NCBI GenBank assembly: GCA_030427205.1
Contig: JAUHXC010000047.1
Coordinates: 17,540 to 81,539, forward strand
DNA: 64,000 nt
DNA from: a bacterium
GTDB taxonomy: Bacteria > Myxococcota_A > Bradymonadia > UBA7976 > UBA1532
Direction: 5' to 3'
Below the pieces are notes generated by a model. The model was given only the letters and a program-made list of their open reading frames with translations. It was not told where the DNA came from and ran no database searches. Each line of letters begins with the position of its first letter. Position 1 is the stretch's first letter. Shown here piece after piece: positions 1 through 10,160 of the stretch. The position numbers and the translations under genes were made by a program.

Positions 1-1413
1 CTCGCGGATGACCTGGGCCACCTGGTCGAGGATGTTGTAGCTCTCGGGGCGGATCCGGGCACGGCCGAGTTCGAAGTAGATCTTGTCCAGGTGCTGGATG
101 CGATCGCCGCGCACCACCACCCGCGGCGCGGCCTGCGCGACGGCCGGCGCCGGCGCCATCGGCTCGTCGGGGCAGCCGTCGGCGTCCTGGAAGCCGTTCT
201 TGGTCTCGGGGATGCCGGGGCAGCCGTCGTTGGCGTCGGCGACGCCGTCCTGGTCGTTGTCCGGATCGGGGCAGCCGTCGGTATCCTCGAACCCGTCGAT
301 GTCTTCGCCGTGCTTGGGGCAGGCGTCCTCGGCGTCGGCGATGCCGTCCTGGTCGTTATCGGTGTCGGGGCAGCCGTCGGCGTCTTCGAATCCGTCGGCG
401 TCCTCGGGCACCGTCGGGCAGGCGTCGGCGCTGTTCTTGACCCCGTCCGCGTCGTCGTCGCCGTCGTCGGCGCGGGCCGCGACGGCTCCGCCGCCGGCGA
501 CGATCACCGACTGCGGCTCGTTGTCCGGCTGCCACGACAGCCCGCCGATCACCCGCAGCTCGGGCGCGCCGAAGTCGGCGACGATGCCAGCGCCGGCGGC
601 GAGGCTGAAGACGAGCCCGGTCGCGTTGAACAGCCGCAGGCCGGCGATGGCTTCCAGCGGGTTGGGGCCGCCCTGGTCTTCGGCGACGTCGCTGTAGATC
701 GTGCCGCTGGCCTCGACGAGCACCTCGAGGCTGTCGGTGCCCAGCCGGCTGCCGATCGCCGCGCCGTAGGTGATGCCATCGCCCACCGTGAGCGGCTCGA
801 GGGTGTCGCTGTTCGTCGGCCGATAGCGATAGCCGCCGTTGAGCGCGATGCGCAGCCACGAGGCGCGGTATTCGAGGATCAACTCGGGGTTGGCGATGAA
901 GTAGCGCGAGCTGTTGACGCTGTCTTCGCCGGTCGGGAAGTTCAGCGGCGCCCCGAGCGCGATGGCGAACCCGGTGCGTTCGCCGGCGCCGAGCAGGATG
1001 AACTTGGGCATCAGCCGGATGTCGCCGAGGCCGGCGCCGGTGTCGATGTCGAGCCGATCCGTGCCGGTGCCATAGCCGAACGGCACCGCGATACCGACCT
1101 CGACCCGCTCGTGGATCCCGACGGCGAGCAGCAGCTCGACCGTGGTCAGGTTCTCGACGACCAGATCGATGAGCCGCCCCTCGGCGTCGCGCTGCACCAG
1201 CGGGTTGCGCGCGTAGCTGAGGTACATCGACGGCACGAAGTCGCCGGGCTCGGCGACGGATCCACCCTCGATGCCGAAGTAGTTCCAGGTGCCGACGGCG
1301 GGCTTGAAGGCTTGGATGTCCTGGGCCATCGCCGGCGCTGCCAACAGCACGCTCGCCAGCAAGGCCAGCGCGCCGCCGATGCACGCCGGCGTGCGGCTCG
1401 ACCGAATCCCCAT
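1..1413 (-). CDS. OmpA-family outer membrane protein with thrombospondin type 3 repeats (3' end beyond window)
   Basis: The gene runs off the left edge, so the C-terminus is missing; 471 codons are visible. ATG at 1413 is preceded by GGGAGG at good spacing. A signal peptide ends near residue 33 (APAMAQ). Residues about 35-300 look like an outer-membrane beta-barrel of alternating short polar/apolar strands, and open with the motif DIQAFKPAVGTWNYFGIEGG. Residues about 309-414 are Asp-rich thrombospondin type 3 calcium-binding repeats with units like DNDQDGIADAEDACP. The visible end (IYFELGRARIRPESYNIL) is the start of an OmpA peptidoglycan-binding domain. By family knowledge it would link the outer membrane to the cell wall. 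The same barrel type is fused to other domains in the genes at 21201 and 28972. Confidence 0.88.
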   Translation of the reverse strand, partial: MGIRSSRTPACIGGALALLASVLLAAPAMAQDIQAFKPAVGTWNYFGIEGGSVAEPGDFVPSMYLSYARNPLVQRDAEGRLIDLVVENLTTVELLLAVGIHERVEVGIAVPFGYGTGTDRLDIDTGAGLGDIRLMPKFILLGAGERTGFAIALGAPLNFPTGEDSVNSSRYFIANPELILEYRASWLRIALNGGYRYRPTNSDTLEPLTVGDGITYGAAIGSRLGTDSLEVLVEASGTIYSDVAEDQGGPNPLEAIAGLRLFNATGLVFSLAAGAGIVADFGAPELRVIGGLSWQPDNEPQSVIVAGGGAVAARADDGDDDADGVKNSADACPTVPEDADGFEDADGCPDTDNDQDGIADAEDACPKHGEDIDGFEDTDGCPDPDNDQDGVADANDGCPGIPETKNGFQDADGCPDEPMAPAPAVAQAAPRVVVRGDRIQHLDKIYFELGRARIRPESYNILDQVAQVIRE

Positions 1414-1547
1414 GGTGTCCTCCCGTACGCTGTGACGCCGTCCCCGGGCGCGCACGGGCTCCAGGATCCCCAAAACGGGGGTCGCTGTCGAGAAATCGGA
1501 GGAGTTCCGAGTAATTACGGCTTGTTATCCGGCCGGCGGCGGCCGGT

Positions 1548-2456
1548 TCAGCGTCCCGCGGCCAGCGCCTGCAGCGCGCGTCCGGGCAGCGTCCGCCCGA
1601 GCAGGGTCTGCGCCAGCACCCCAGCGTCGACCAGCCGATCCAGGTCGATGCCGGTCGCGACCCCCATGCCGTGCAGCATGTAGACCAGATCTTCGGTGGC
1701 CAGATTGCCGCTCGCGCCGGGCGCGTACGGGCAGCCGCCGAGCCCGGCGATGCTCGCGTCGAAGGTCGTCACGCCGTATTCGAGCCCGACGACGCAGTTG
1801 GCCAGCGCGGTGCCGCGGGTATCGTGCATGTGCATCGCGATGTCGCCGAGCGGCACCCGGGCGGCGATGGCGTCGAGCACCCGGCGCGTCTGCAGCGGCG
1901 TGCCGACGCCGATGGTATCGCCCAGGCTGATCTGATAGGCCCCCATGGCCAGCAGGCGCGCGGCGACGTCGGCCGCCTCGGCGGCGTCGACCTCGCCCTC
2001 GTACGGGCAGCCCCAGACCGTGCTGACATAGGCCCGCACGGCGATGCCCTGCTCGGCGCAGGCGGCGAACACCGGCTCGAACGCGGTGTAGGTCTCGTCG
2101 CGGGTCTTGTTGATGTTGCGCTTGTTGTGCGTCTCGCTGGCCGACATGAAGACGGCGACCTCGCTCATGCCCGTCTTCAGCGCCCGGTCGAAGCCGCGCA
2201 TATTGGGTACGAGCGCCGTCCAGGTCGAGCCGCTGCGCCCGCGGTAGTGCCCGGCGATGCGATCGGCGTCGGCCAGCGCCGGGATCCAGCGGGGATGCAC
2301 GAAGCTGGTGATCTCGATGCGCGGCAGGCCGGCGGCGGCCAACGCGTCGATCAGGCGGATCTTGTCTTCGCTGGGCACGAAGGCTTTTTCGTTCTGCAGG
2401 CCGTCGCGCGGGCCGACCTCGTAGACCTGCACCCGCTCGGGCAGTGCGTCGAACAT
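1548..2456 (-). CDS. mvaB: Hydroxymethylglutaryl-CoA lyase
   Basis: 302 aa, the usual family length. It cleaves HMG-CoA to acetyl-CoA and acetoacetate, the last step of leucine breakdown. Visible signatures are the N-terminal YEVGPRDGLQNEK with the catalytic Arg-Asp pair, the metal-binding MHMHDTRGTALAN, and the active-site Cys loop GLGGCPYAPGASGN. ATG at 2456 follows GGAGGG. It lies 11 nt after the B12-binding subunit gene and is the last gene of the acyl-CoA operon. No methylcrotonyl-CoA carboxylase is in the window, so how HMG-CoA is supplied cannot be seen here. Confidence 0.95.
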   Translation of the reverse strand: MFDALPERVQVYEVGPRDGLQNEKAFVPSEDKIRLIDALAAAGLPRIEITSFVHPRWIPALADADRIAGHYRGRSGSTWTALVPNMRGFDRALKTGMSEVAVFMSASETHNKRNINKTRDETYTAFEPVFAACAEQGIAVRAYVSTVWGCPYEGEVDAAEAADVAARLLAMGAYQISLGDTIGVGTPLQTRRVLDAIAARVPLGDIAMHMHDTRGTALANCVVGLEYGVTTFDASIAGLGGCPYAPGASGNLATEDLVYMLHGMGVATGIDLDRLVDAGVLAQTLLGRTLPGRALQALAAGR

Positions 2457-2467
2457 CGGCCCTCCGT

Positions 2468-2896
2468 TCAGGCGAGCGGGTCGGGCCGGTCGCCCGCCCG
2501 CGCATGGATCCAGGCCACGATGGCTTCGAGGCTGCTGCCGGGGGTGAAGATCTCGGCGACGCCCTTCTGCTTGAGCGCGTCGGCGTCGTCGTCGGGGATG
2601 ATGCCGCCCCCGAAGACGATCACGTCGTCGGCGCCGGCCCCGCGCAGCCCCTCGAGCACCGCCGGAAACAGCGTATTGTGCGCGCCGCTGAGGATGCTGA
2701 GGCCCACGAAGTCGACGTCTTCCTGCACCGCCGCGTCGACGATCATGCGCGGGGTCTGGTGCAGGCCGGTGTAGATGACCTCCATGCCGGCGTCGCGCAG
2801 GGCGCGGGCGATGACCTTCGCCCCGCGGTCGTGACCGTCGAGGCCGGGCTTGGCCACCAGGACCCGGATGCGCCGGGCGCCTTCGCCTTTCATCAC
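2468..2896 (-). CDS. Cobalamin B12-binding domain protein (methylmalonyl-CoA mutase C-terminal/small-subunit type)
   Basis: 142 aa, essentially one B12-binding Rossmann-like domain. The cobalamin-ligating motif DxHxxG is present as GLDGHDRGAKV, with supporting GLSILSGAHN and FGGGIIPDDD. It resembles the free C-terminal part of acyl-CoA mutases that work with a separate catalytic TIM-barrel subunit. No such large subunit is in the window, so the substrate (methylmalonyl-, isobutyryl- or ethylmalonyl-type CoA) is not known. The gene sits 19 nt after the acyl-CoA dehydrogenase and 11 nt before HMG-CoA lyase, so it is clearly co-transcribed. GGAGG lies about 10 nt before ATG 2896. Confidence 0.92.
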   Translation of the reverse strand: MMKGEGARRIRVLVAKPGLDGHDRGAKVIARALRDAGMEVIYTGLHQTPRMIVDAAVQEDVDFVGLSILSGAHNTLFPAVLEGLRGAGADDVIVFGGGIIPDDDADALKQKGVAEIFTPGSSLEAIVAWIHARAGDRPDPLA

Positions 2897-2915
2897 GCTG
2901 TGCCTCCTCGGCCGC

Positions 2916-4067
2916 TCAGGCCTGCCGCGCCATCAGCCGCAGTGTCTCACGGGCGATGACGATGCGCTGCACCTCGCTGGTGCCTTCGTAGATCCGGGTG
3001 ACCCGCACGTCGCGCAGGTAGCGCTCGATGGGGTGGGCGCCGCTGATGCCGTCGGCCCCGAAGATGCGCAGGGCCCGCTCGCAGACCCGATGGGCCATCT
3101 CGGTGCAGAAGAGCTTCGACATCGCCGCCTCACGGGTCAGCGGCTTGCCGGCGTCCTTGAGCGCCGCCGCGCGCAGGCAGAGCAGCCAGGCGGCGTCGAT
3201 CTCTGTCGCGCAGTCGGCCAGCTCGCGCTGGCGATCGGCGTGGTCGGCGGCCAGATCGTCCATCTGCCCGGCGAGGTGGCGGGTCGCCGCGGCGGCCGCG
3301 GCGGTGGCGACGCCGATGGCCTGAGCGCTGACGCCCACCCGGCCCCCGTCGAGGCTGTTCATCGCGATCTTGAAGCCGATGCCTTCGGGCCCGAGCCGGT
3401 TCGCGGCGGGCACCCGGCAGCCGTCGAAGACCAGCTGCGTCGTCGCCGAGGCGTGCTGGCCCAGCTTCTCTTCGGCCCGGGCGACCTCGAAGCCGGGGGT
3501 CTCGGGCTCGACGAGGAACGCGCTGATGCCCCGCGAGCGCTGCTCGGGATCGGTCCGCGCCATGACCAGATAGACCCCGGCGTAGCCGCCGCTGGTGACC
3601 CAGGCCTTCGTCCCGTCGAGCACGTAGTGATCGCCGTCGCGGACCGCGGTGGTGCGCAGGCTGGCGGCGTCGCTGCCGCTGCCCGGCTCGCTGAGGCTGA
3701 ATCCGGCGGCGGGCCACTGTCCGGCGGTGATCGGCCGCAGGTAGGCGTCCTTCTGGGCGTCGTCGCCGTACTTCGCGATCGCCTCGGCCACCATGTTGGT
3801 GACCATCATGCCGACCGTCGTCGCGGCGCAGTGGGCGGCGAGCTCGCGCACCGCGGCGACGTAGGCCACCACGCCGGCCGCGCGACCGCCGTACGCCTTC
3901 GGGATGTTGATGCCGAGCAGGCCCTCGCGCCCGAGCGCGCGCAGCGTATCGATGGGGTAGCCCCCGTCGCGGTCGAAGCGGGCGGCGTCGGGGGCGAGCA
4001 GCGTGCGGCCCAGGCGGGCGGCGGTGCTGCGGGCGTCTTCCTGGCGGGGGTCGAGACCGAGTTCCAT
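2916..4067 (-). CDS. Acyl-CoA dehydrogenase
   Basis: 383 aa FAD enzyme that makes the alpha,beta double bond in acyl-CoAs, passing electrons to ETF. It has the acyl-CoA dehydrogenase three-part fold: an N-terminal helical part, a middle domain with the motif GFSLSEPGSGSDAASL, and a C-terminal helical part with YEGTSEVQRIVIAR. The Glu of YEGTSE occupies the catalytic-base position of short/medium-chain enzymes. The open frame extends upstream to 4358, but that extension is Arg-rich antisense-like sequence. ATG 4067 (MELGLDPRQED) has GGAG at about 8 nt and starts the homologous region. Butyryl-, isovaleryl- or short-branched-chain CoA are all plausible substrates. Confidence 0.93.
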   Translation of the reverse strand: MELGLDPRQEDARSTAARLGRTLLAPDAARFDRDGGYPIDTLRALGREGLLGINIPKAYGGRAAGVVAYVAAVRELAAHCAATTVGMMVTNMVAEAIAKYGDDAQKDAYLRPITAGQWPAAGFSLSEPGSGSDAASLRTTAVRDGDHYVLDGTKAWVTSGGYAGVYLVMARTDPEQRSRGISAFLVEPETPGFEVARAEEKLGQHASATTQLVFDGCRVPAANRLGPEGIGFKIAMNSLDGGRVGVSAQAIGVATAAAAAATRHLAGQMDDLAADHADRQRELADCATEIDAAWLLCLRAAALKDAGKPLTREAAMSKLFCTEMAHRVCERALRIFGADGISGAHPIERYLRDVRVTRIYEGTSEVQRIVIARETLRLMARQA

Positions 4068-4108
4068 CGGCGCTCCGGGGGTCGGGGTGCAGGCGCGACG
4101 GGCGCGTA

Positions 4109-4921
4109 TCAGCGATTCTCGAACCGAGCTTGCCGTTTCTCGGCGAAGGCGGCCATGCCTTCGGCCGCATCGGCGGTGTCGAAGAGGTTGGCGAAGGCTT
4201 CGCGCTCGTAGGCGTTGGCCGTGGCGAGCGGCGCCTCTACGCCGCGGGCCATCACCGTCTTGGCCAGGCGCACCGCGCCCGGGCCCATCGCCGCGATCGT
4301 CCGCGCCACGGCCATGGCATGATCGACCACCTGCCCCTTGGGCGCGACGTCCAGGCACAGCCCGAGGGCCTTGGCCTCCTCGGCCTTGACCATGCGGCCG
4401 GTCAGCACCAGCTCGGCGGCGCGCATCGGACCGATCCGCCGAGCGAGCCGCTGGGTACCCCCGAAGCCCGGGATCAACCCCAGCTTGACTTCGGGCTGGC
4501 CGAAGCGGGCGTTGGCCGCCGCGTAGACCAGATCGCAGGCGAGGCTCAGCTCGCAGCCGCCGCCGAGGCAGTAGCCGTTGACCGCCGCGATGGTCGGCAC
4601 CGACAGCGCCTCGAGGGCGTCGAGCGTACGGTGGCCCTTCTCGGCGAAGGCCCGCGCCTCGCGGGGCGACATGGTGGACATGCGCCCGATGTCGGCACCG
4701 GCGACGAAGGCCTTGCCGGCGCCGGTCAGCACGACGCAGCGCAGGCTCTCGTCGGCCGCCAGCGCGTCGATCGCCGCGCGCAGGGCGTCGAGTACGCCCT
4801 CGTCGAGGGCGTTGAGCGCGTCGGGGCGGCTGATGGTGACGACGGCGATCCCGCTCTCGGGGCGCTCGACCAGGACGGTCTCTCCGCCGCTTTTCTCGGA
4901 CTCGGGGGCGTCGACGCTCAC
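4109..4921 (-). CDS. Enoyl-CoA hydratase/isomerase (crotonase family)
   Basis: 270 aa from the chosen GTG. It hydrates 2-enoyl-CoA to 3-hydroxyacyl-CoA. The oxyanion-hole segment VAGADIG, the first catalytic Glu in GYCLGGGCELSLACD and the second in QPEVKLGLIPGFGGTQRL are all present, so a true hydratase is likely. The reading frame is open to 5026 but would overlap hbd by about 100 nt. GTG 4921 lies 8 nt after the hbd stop and gives a normal-length protein. It is the third step gene of the operon. Confidence 0.92.
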   Translation of the reverse strand: MSVDAPESEKSGGETVLVERPESGIAVVTISRPDALNALDEGVLDALRAAIDALAADESLRCVVLTGAGKAFVAGADIGRMSTMSPREARAFAEKGHRTLDALEALSVPTIAAVNGYCLGGGCELSLACDLVYAAANARFGQPEVKLGLIPGFGGTQRLARRIGPMRAAELVLTGRMVKAEEAKALGLCLDVAPKGQVVDHAMAVARTIAAMGPGAVRLAKTVMARGVEAPLATANAYEREAFANLFDTADAAEGMAAFAEKRQARFENR

Positions 4922-4928
4922 GGGCGAC

Positions 4929-5786
<858 letters not shown>

Positions 5787-5844
5787 GGTGACTCCTGCTT
5801 CGGGCTGAGCGCCGACGTCCGGCGCGGCTGGGTTTCGGGGCGCC

Positions 5845-7020
5845 TCAGCGCTCGACGACGACCGCGACGGCCTCGCCGCCGCCGATGCACAGGCTGGCCA
5901 GCCCGCACTTCGCGTCGCGCTGCTTCATCGCGTGCAGCAGCGTGACCAGAATACGCGCGCCGCTGCCGCCGATCGGGTGGCCGAGGGCGACGGCGCCGCC
6001 GTTGACGTTGACCCGCTCGGCGGGGATCTCGGCGATGTCGTTGACCGCCAGCGAGACCACCGAGAACGCCTCGTTGATCTCATAGACGTCGATGTCGTCG
6101 GGCGTCAGCTCGAGCCGGGCGAGCACCTTCTGGATGGCGTAGGCCGGCGCGGTCGTGAACCACTCCGGCGCCTGGGCGTGCTGGCTGGTCCCGGTGATGC
6201 GGGCGAGCACCGGCAGCCCGTGCTCGGCGGCGTAGTCGGCGCTGGCCACGACGAGCACCGCGGCGCCGTCGTTGATGCTGCTGGCGTTGGCCGCGGTCAC
6301 CGTGCCGTCCTTCTGGAAGGCGGGGCGCAGCTTGGGCATCTTCTCCGGGCGCCCGCGGCCGGGCTCTTCGTCCAGCGAGACGACGACGGGCTCACCGCGC
6401 CGCTGGGGCACCTCGACCGGTACGATCTCGTCCACGAAGAGGCCGGCGGCCTGGGCGGCGAGCGCCTTCTCGTAGCTGGCCTTGGCGAAGGCGTCCTGCG
6501 CCTCGCGGGGCACGTTGCAGTCCCGGGCGCAGATCTCGGCGGCGTTGCCCATGTGGAAGTCGTTGTAGACGTCCCACAGGCCGTCCTTGACCATGCTGTC
6601 GACCACGGTCTTGTGGCCCATGCGCATGCCGTTGCGGCCCTCGGGCAGCAGGTAGGGCGCCTGGGACATGTTCTCCATACCGCCGGCGACGACGACCTGC
6701 GCGTCCCCGCAGCGGATGGCTTGCGCGGCGAGCATCACCGCCTTGAGCCCCGAGCCGCAGACCTTGTTGATGGTCATGCACGGGGTCGACTGGGGCAGGC
6801 CGGCGAAGATCGCCGCCTGGCGCGCCGGCGCCTGGCCGAGCCCGGCCGGCAGCACGCAGCCCATGATCACTTCGTCCACCGCGTCGGCGGAGATGCCCGC
6901 CCGCTCGATGGCCCCGCGGATCGCGACGGCGCCGAGTCGCGGCGCGGGCACCGACGCGAGCGCGCCGTTGAAGCTGCCGATGGGGGTGCGGGCCGCGGCG
7001 ACGATGACGGCGTCGGTCAT
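5845..7020 (-). CDS. Acetyl-CoA acetyltransferase (thiolase)
   Basis: 391 aa. It catalyses condensation of two acetyl-CoA or cleavage of acetoacetyl-CoA. The nucleophilic Cys is in TINKVCGSGLKAVMLAAQAI, the second signature is NGGAVALGHPIGGSGARI, and the C-terminal active-site motif is CIGGGEAVAV. The open frame starts at 7080, but ATG 7020 (MTDAVIVAAARTPIG) is the family start and has AAAGGAG just upstream. This is the first gene of the six-gene acyl-CoA operon; its promoter must lie in the 41 nt shared with the divergent Kelch-like gene or inside that gene. Confidence 0.95.
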   Translation of the reverse strand: MTDAVIVAAARTPIGSFNGALASVPAPRLGAVAIRGAIERAGISADAVDEVIMGCVLPAGLGQAPARQAAIFAGLPQSTPCMTINKVCGSGLKAVMLAAQAIRCGDAQVVVAGGMENMSQAPYLLPEGRNGMRMGHKTVVDSMVKDGLWDVYNDFHMGNAAEICARDCNVPREAQDAFAKASYEKALAAQAAGLFVDEIVPVEVPQRRGEPVVVSLDEEPGRGRPEKMPKLRPAFQKDGTVTAANASSINDGAAVLVVASADYAAEHGLPVLARITGTSQHAQAPEWFTTAPAYAIQKVLARLELTPDDIDVYEINEAFSVVSLAVNDIAEIPAERVNVNGGAVALGHPIGGSGARILVTLLHAMKQRDAKCGLASLCIGGGEAVAVVVER

Positions 7021-7061
7021 GGGTCTGACTCCTTTGATCGAGGTCGGTCGGGTGCTATCAA

Positions 7062-8888
7062 GTGGGGGTGCGCCTGTCAACGACGAGCCCTGTGTCCGCC
7101 AGCCTGCCGGGCGTCTTCGCCCGCTGGCTGCCGATCTGTGTCGGGCTGTGGGTCGGCGGCTGCGGCCCCACCGACGATGATGCCCCGGCGCCGGTCCAGG
7201 TCTCGCTGTCGCCGCTGGCGAACGACGGCTGCGTCGGCGCGCGGCCGCTCACCCTGCCGGCCAACGTCGATACCGTCGTCGTCGAGCGCAGCTCACCGGA
7301 AGGCTGGACCGCCATCGATCGCGTCGCGCCGGGCGAGGGCCGCCTGCTGACGGGCGTCGGCGAGGGCGAGGCCATCCTGCGCTTCGTCGCCTGCGTCGAC
7401 GGCACCCCGGCCTACGCCACCGGCTCGACGACGCTCGAGGTCGGCGAGGCCCGCAAAGCCGGCCTCGATCTGCACTTCAAGCCGCTCGATCGGCTGGCGT
7501 GCACCGGCACCACGCAAGGCCCGGCCTACAACCGCTACGCGGGGCTGGGCCGCGCCCGGGCGTTCGGCACGGCGACGCGGCTGCCCGACGGGCGCGTGCT
7601 GGTGGCCGGCGGCGCCGATACCGTCGAGGGGACCCAGCTGTCGGCCGCGGACAATACCCGAGCCTGGGATCTGTACAGCCCCGGCGAGTCGCTCTTCCTG
7701 CCCGGCGTCGACCGTTCGCAGGTGCTCGATCCCCGGCCGATGCGCGCCGCCCGGGTGGCCGCGCGGGCGGTCGAGTGGCGGCCGCCCGCCGCCGAGAGCA
7801 GCGGCGTGCTCGTGATCGGCGGCGCGCCGAACGTACAGCTCGGCGTCGCCGACCCGGGGGGGCCGCTGCTGCCCGACGGGCCGGCCCTGAGTCGACCGGC
7901 GGCGGAATACTTCGATCCGGCGACCGGCAGCTTCACCCCGCTGGTCTTCGTCGACGGCGCCGCGCTCGCCGAGCGGTTCATGCCCGGGGTCGCCGCCGAG
8001 GCCGACGGGCGAGTCGTCATCGTCGGCGGCCTGAGCTGGCCCGAAGGCACCGCCAGCGATCGGGTCGAGATCATCGACGGCGATCGGCTGCATACCCTCG
8101 ATCTGCCGGTGGCGCCCGATCGCATGGGACCCGCCGCCCGCAACGGGCTGCTCGGGGTGACGGTGACCCCGATCGGCAGCGGGCGCTTCTTCATCTGGGG
8201 CGGCGACGTCAACGGCTGCGGTCAGCGCCCCGGCTGGCTGCTGACGCTCGATCCGACGCCGAGCATCGAGCCCCTGGCGATCGACCACGATCTGCCTGCG
8301 CCGACCTGCGGCGAGGCGCAAGGCTGCCGCTCGTGGTACTCGACGGGCTTCCACTCGGCAGCGCCGCTGAGCGGCACGCCCGAGCGTCCGCGGGTCCTGA
8401 TCTCCGGTGGCCTGGTGATGGGCGCCAACGGGCCGAGCAACAACCCCGATCCGGGCGAGGCCTGCGGCGCGAATGTCTTCGTCGCCGAGATCGACCCGGC
8501 GGCGCTGACCGTCGAGATCCGGCCGGTCGCCACCGACTTCGAGGTCAACGGGCGGCTCAAGCGGGCCTTCCACCACCTGCTGCCGGCGGGCGGCGATCGC
8601 GTCTTGATCGCCGGCGGCTGGAGCTTTCTGGGCAACGCCAACCTCTTCGCCAGCGCCGATGACGTCCTCTTCTATCGCGACGCCCGGCCGGTGGGCAGCA
8701 TCACGCCCGCGGCCGATCGCCTGTCGGTCGCCCGCCTGGGCGGGCTCGGCGTGCAGCTGGCCAACGGCGGAGTCTTGCTGGCGGGCGGTCTCGTGCGGGA
8801 TGTGGACGCGTCCGAGCTGCTCATCACCGAAGCGGCCGAGGTCTACACCCCGCCCCTGGCGACGACGGTCTGCAGCGACGGGGGCTGA
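7062..8888 (+). CDS. Kelch-like repeat lipoprotein
   Basis: 608 aa from GTG 7062 (GTG 7068 is an alternative). A signal peptide ends in a lipobox, VGGC, with Cys34. The body has at least five Kelch-type blades marked by a Gly-Gly pair after a hydrophobic strand: RVLVAGGADT, GVLVIGGAPN, RVVIVGGLSW, RVLIAGGWSF and GVLLAGGLVR. This implies a beta-propeller at the cell surface or in the periplasm. Such propellers are common in Myxococcota, often without known ligand. The gene is divergent from thiolase and convergent with the 112-aa gene. Confidence 0.85.
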   Translation: MGVRLSTTSPVSASLPGVFARWLPICVGLWVGGCGPTDDDAPAPVQVSLSPLANDGCVGARPLTLPANVDTVVVERSSPEGWTAIDRVAPGEGRLLTGVGEGEAILRFVACVDGTPAYATGSTTLEVGEARKAGLDLHFKPLDRLACTGTTQGPAYNRYAGLGRARAFGTATRLPDGRVLVAGGADTVEGTQLSAADNTRAWDLYSPGESLFLPGVDRSQVLDPRPMRAARVAARAVEWRPPAAESSGVLVIGGAPNVQLGVADPGGPLLPDGPALSRPAAEYFDPATGSFTPLVFVDGAALAERFMPGVAAEADGRVVIVGGLSWPEGTASDRVEIIDGDRLHTLDLPVAPDRMGPAARNGLLGVTVTPIGSGRFFIWGGDVNGCGQRPGWLLTLDPTPSIEPLAIDHDLPAPTCGEAQGCRSWYSTGFHSAAPLSGTPERPRVLISGGLVMGANGPSNNPDPGEACGANVFVAEIDPAALTVEIRPVATDFEVNGRLKRAFHHLLPAGGDRVLIAGGWSFLGNANLFASADDVLFYRDARPVGSITPAADRLSVARLGGLGVQLANGGVLLAGGLVRDVDASELLITEAAEVYTPPLATTVCSDGG

Positions 8889-8895
8889 GCGCGGC

Positions 8896-9234
8896 TCAGC
8901 GATCGGCCCAGCGGACCTGCACCGCGCCGTCCCCTTCCACCACGAAGTCGATGTCGCGCTGGGCCTGCCCGACCTTCAACCGGGCCTCGAAGCGCCCGCG
9001 CGGCAGCTGCACGACGTGCTCGCGCCGGGCCGAGGGCGAGAACTCGGTGCGGCGCATGCGCTCACCGTCGTCGTTGCGAATATCGACCGCCAGGGCGCCG
9101 GGCGGCGCGCCGCCATAGCTCAAGACGACCTCGTTGGATGCCTCGTCCCAGACCCGCGCGCCGTAGGCCACGGCGAGCGCAGCGCAGACCACCGCGGCGT
9201 ACTTCGCCACGTCGCGTGCGCCGATCCGGCTCAC
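8896..9234 (-). CDS. Small membrane-anchored protein of unknown function
   Basis: 112 aa. One N-terminal membrane helix (residues about 11-27, VAKYAAVVCAALAVAYG) is followed by a mostly beta periplasmic part ending in DIDFVVEGDGAVQVRW. I recognise no family. Its ATG at 9234 overlaps the stop of the metallophosphoesterase by 4 nt (ATGA), so it is translated from the same messenger as that gene and the large CARDB/PPC lipoprotein. It may assist or tether one of these; that is inference only. Confidence 0.7.
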   Translation of the reverse strand: MSRIGARDVAKYAAVVCAALAVAYGARVWDEASNEVVLSYGGAPPGALAVDIRNDDGERMRRTEFSPSARREHVVQLPRGRFEARLKVGQAQRDIDFVVEGDGAVQVRWADR

Positions 9235-10160
9235 GAGGCCCGGGCGTCGTCGGTCAGCGGCCGACCCCGATCGTCGTGGGCGATGAAACGGCCCGACTCG
9301 GGCTCGTGGATGTGCCGCTCGATGCGGGCGAGCGCCCCGTCTTCGATCACGTAGACGTTGAACTCGGCCCGACTGCGATTGCCCGCCTTGCTGGCACTCG
9401 CCACCTGAATCAGCGGAACGTCGGTGCCCGGCACCCGCTGCGCCTTGAACTCGTGGTTGTGGCCGTGCACCACCAGGTGAGGCCGGGTCTCGGCGGTGCC
9501 GCGCAGACCGTCGATGACGGCCGATGCGTCGACGAGCCGCCGTATCGAGTCGAGCCGCCGCGCCGGCTCGGGCAGCAGCGGATGGTGCAGCAGGACGAGC
9601 CGAAACCGACCCTCCACGTCCGGGTGGGCCAGCGCCCGCTTGAGGCCGGCGAGCTGCGCCGGGCCCACCTCGCCGTTGGCCACGAAGACCGGCGTCGGCA
9701 CCGCCGAGCTGAGCCCGATGATGGCGACGCCGTCGAGCAGACGGGTGACTGGATAGCGCTGCGCGGGGCCCAGCTCGAGGTCGATGTCCGCGGGCAGGAA
9801 CTCAGCGAAGTGGCGCTCGAACAGCCCGTCGGCGATGGCCTCCTTGACATAGTAGTCGTGGTTGCCCGGCACCAGGGTGAGCGCGGTCGGCTCGAAGCGG
9901 CTCGCGAGCATCTCGCGGACCATCTCGAACTCGGGTTCGAGGGCCAGGTTCACCAGATCGCCGGTACAGACCGCGTGGTCGACGCCGAGCTCGACGACCG
10001 CGTCGAGCAGCTTCTCGAAGATCTCGACCCGATAATGCCGCGAGCGGTTGAGCGCCAGGTTCACCGCGCCGGTCCACCGCTTGTTGAGGAAGCGGCGGGG
10101 GGTCACCCCCCGCAGCGACAGGACGTGGGTATCGGAGAAGTGCGCGATGCGCAGGGTCAT
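9231..10160 (-). CDS. Calcineurin-like metallophosphoesterase
   Basis: 309 aa. All metal-binding blocks are present: HFSDTHVL, CTGDLVN, VPGNHDYY and VHGHNHEF. By family knowledge this makes a dinuclear metal phosphoesterase (3',5'-cyclic nucleotide, phosphodiester or UDP-sugar substrates are all possible). No signal peptide is seen, so it is likely cytoplasmic. ATG 10160 (MTLRIAHFSDTH) overlaps the stop of the upstream lipoprotein gene by ATGA and its own stop overlaps the next gene likewise. Confidence 0.92.
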   Translation of the reverse strand: MTLRIAHFSDTHVLSLRGVTPRRFLNKRWTGAVNLALNRSRHYRVEIFEKLLDAVVELGVDHAVCTGDLVNLALEPEFEMVREMLASRFEPTALTLVPGNHDYYVKEAIADGLFERHFAEFLPADIDLELGPAQRYPVTRLLDGVAIIGLSSAVPTPVFVANGEVGPAQLAGLKRALAHPDVEGRFRLVLLHHPLLPEPARRLDSIRRLVDASAVIDGLRGTAETRPHLVVHGHNHEFKAQRVPGTDVPLIQVASASKAGNRSRAEFNVYVIEDGALARIERHIHEPESGRFIAHDDRGRPLTDDARAS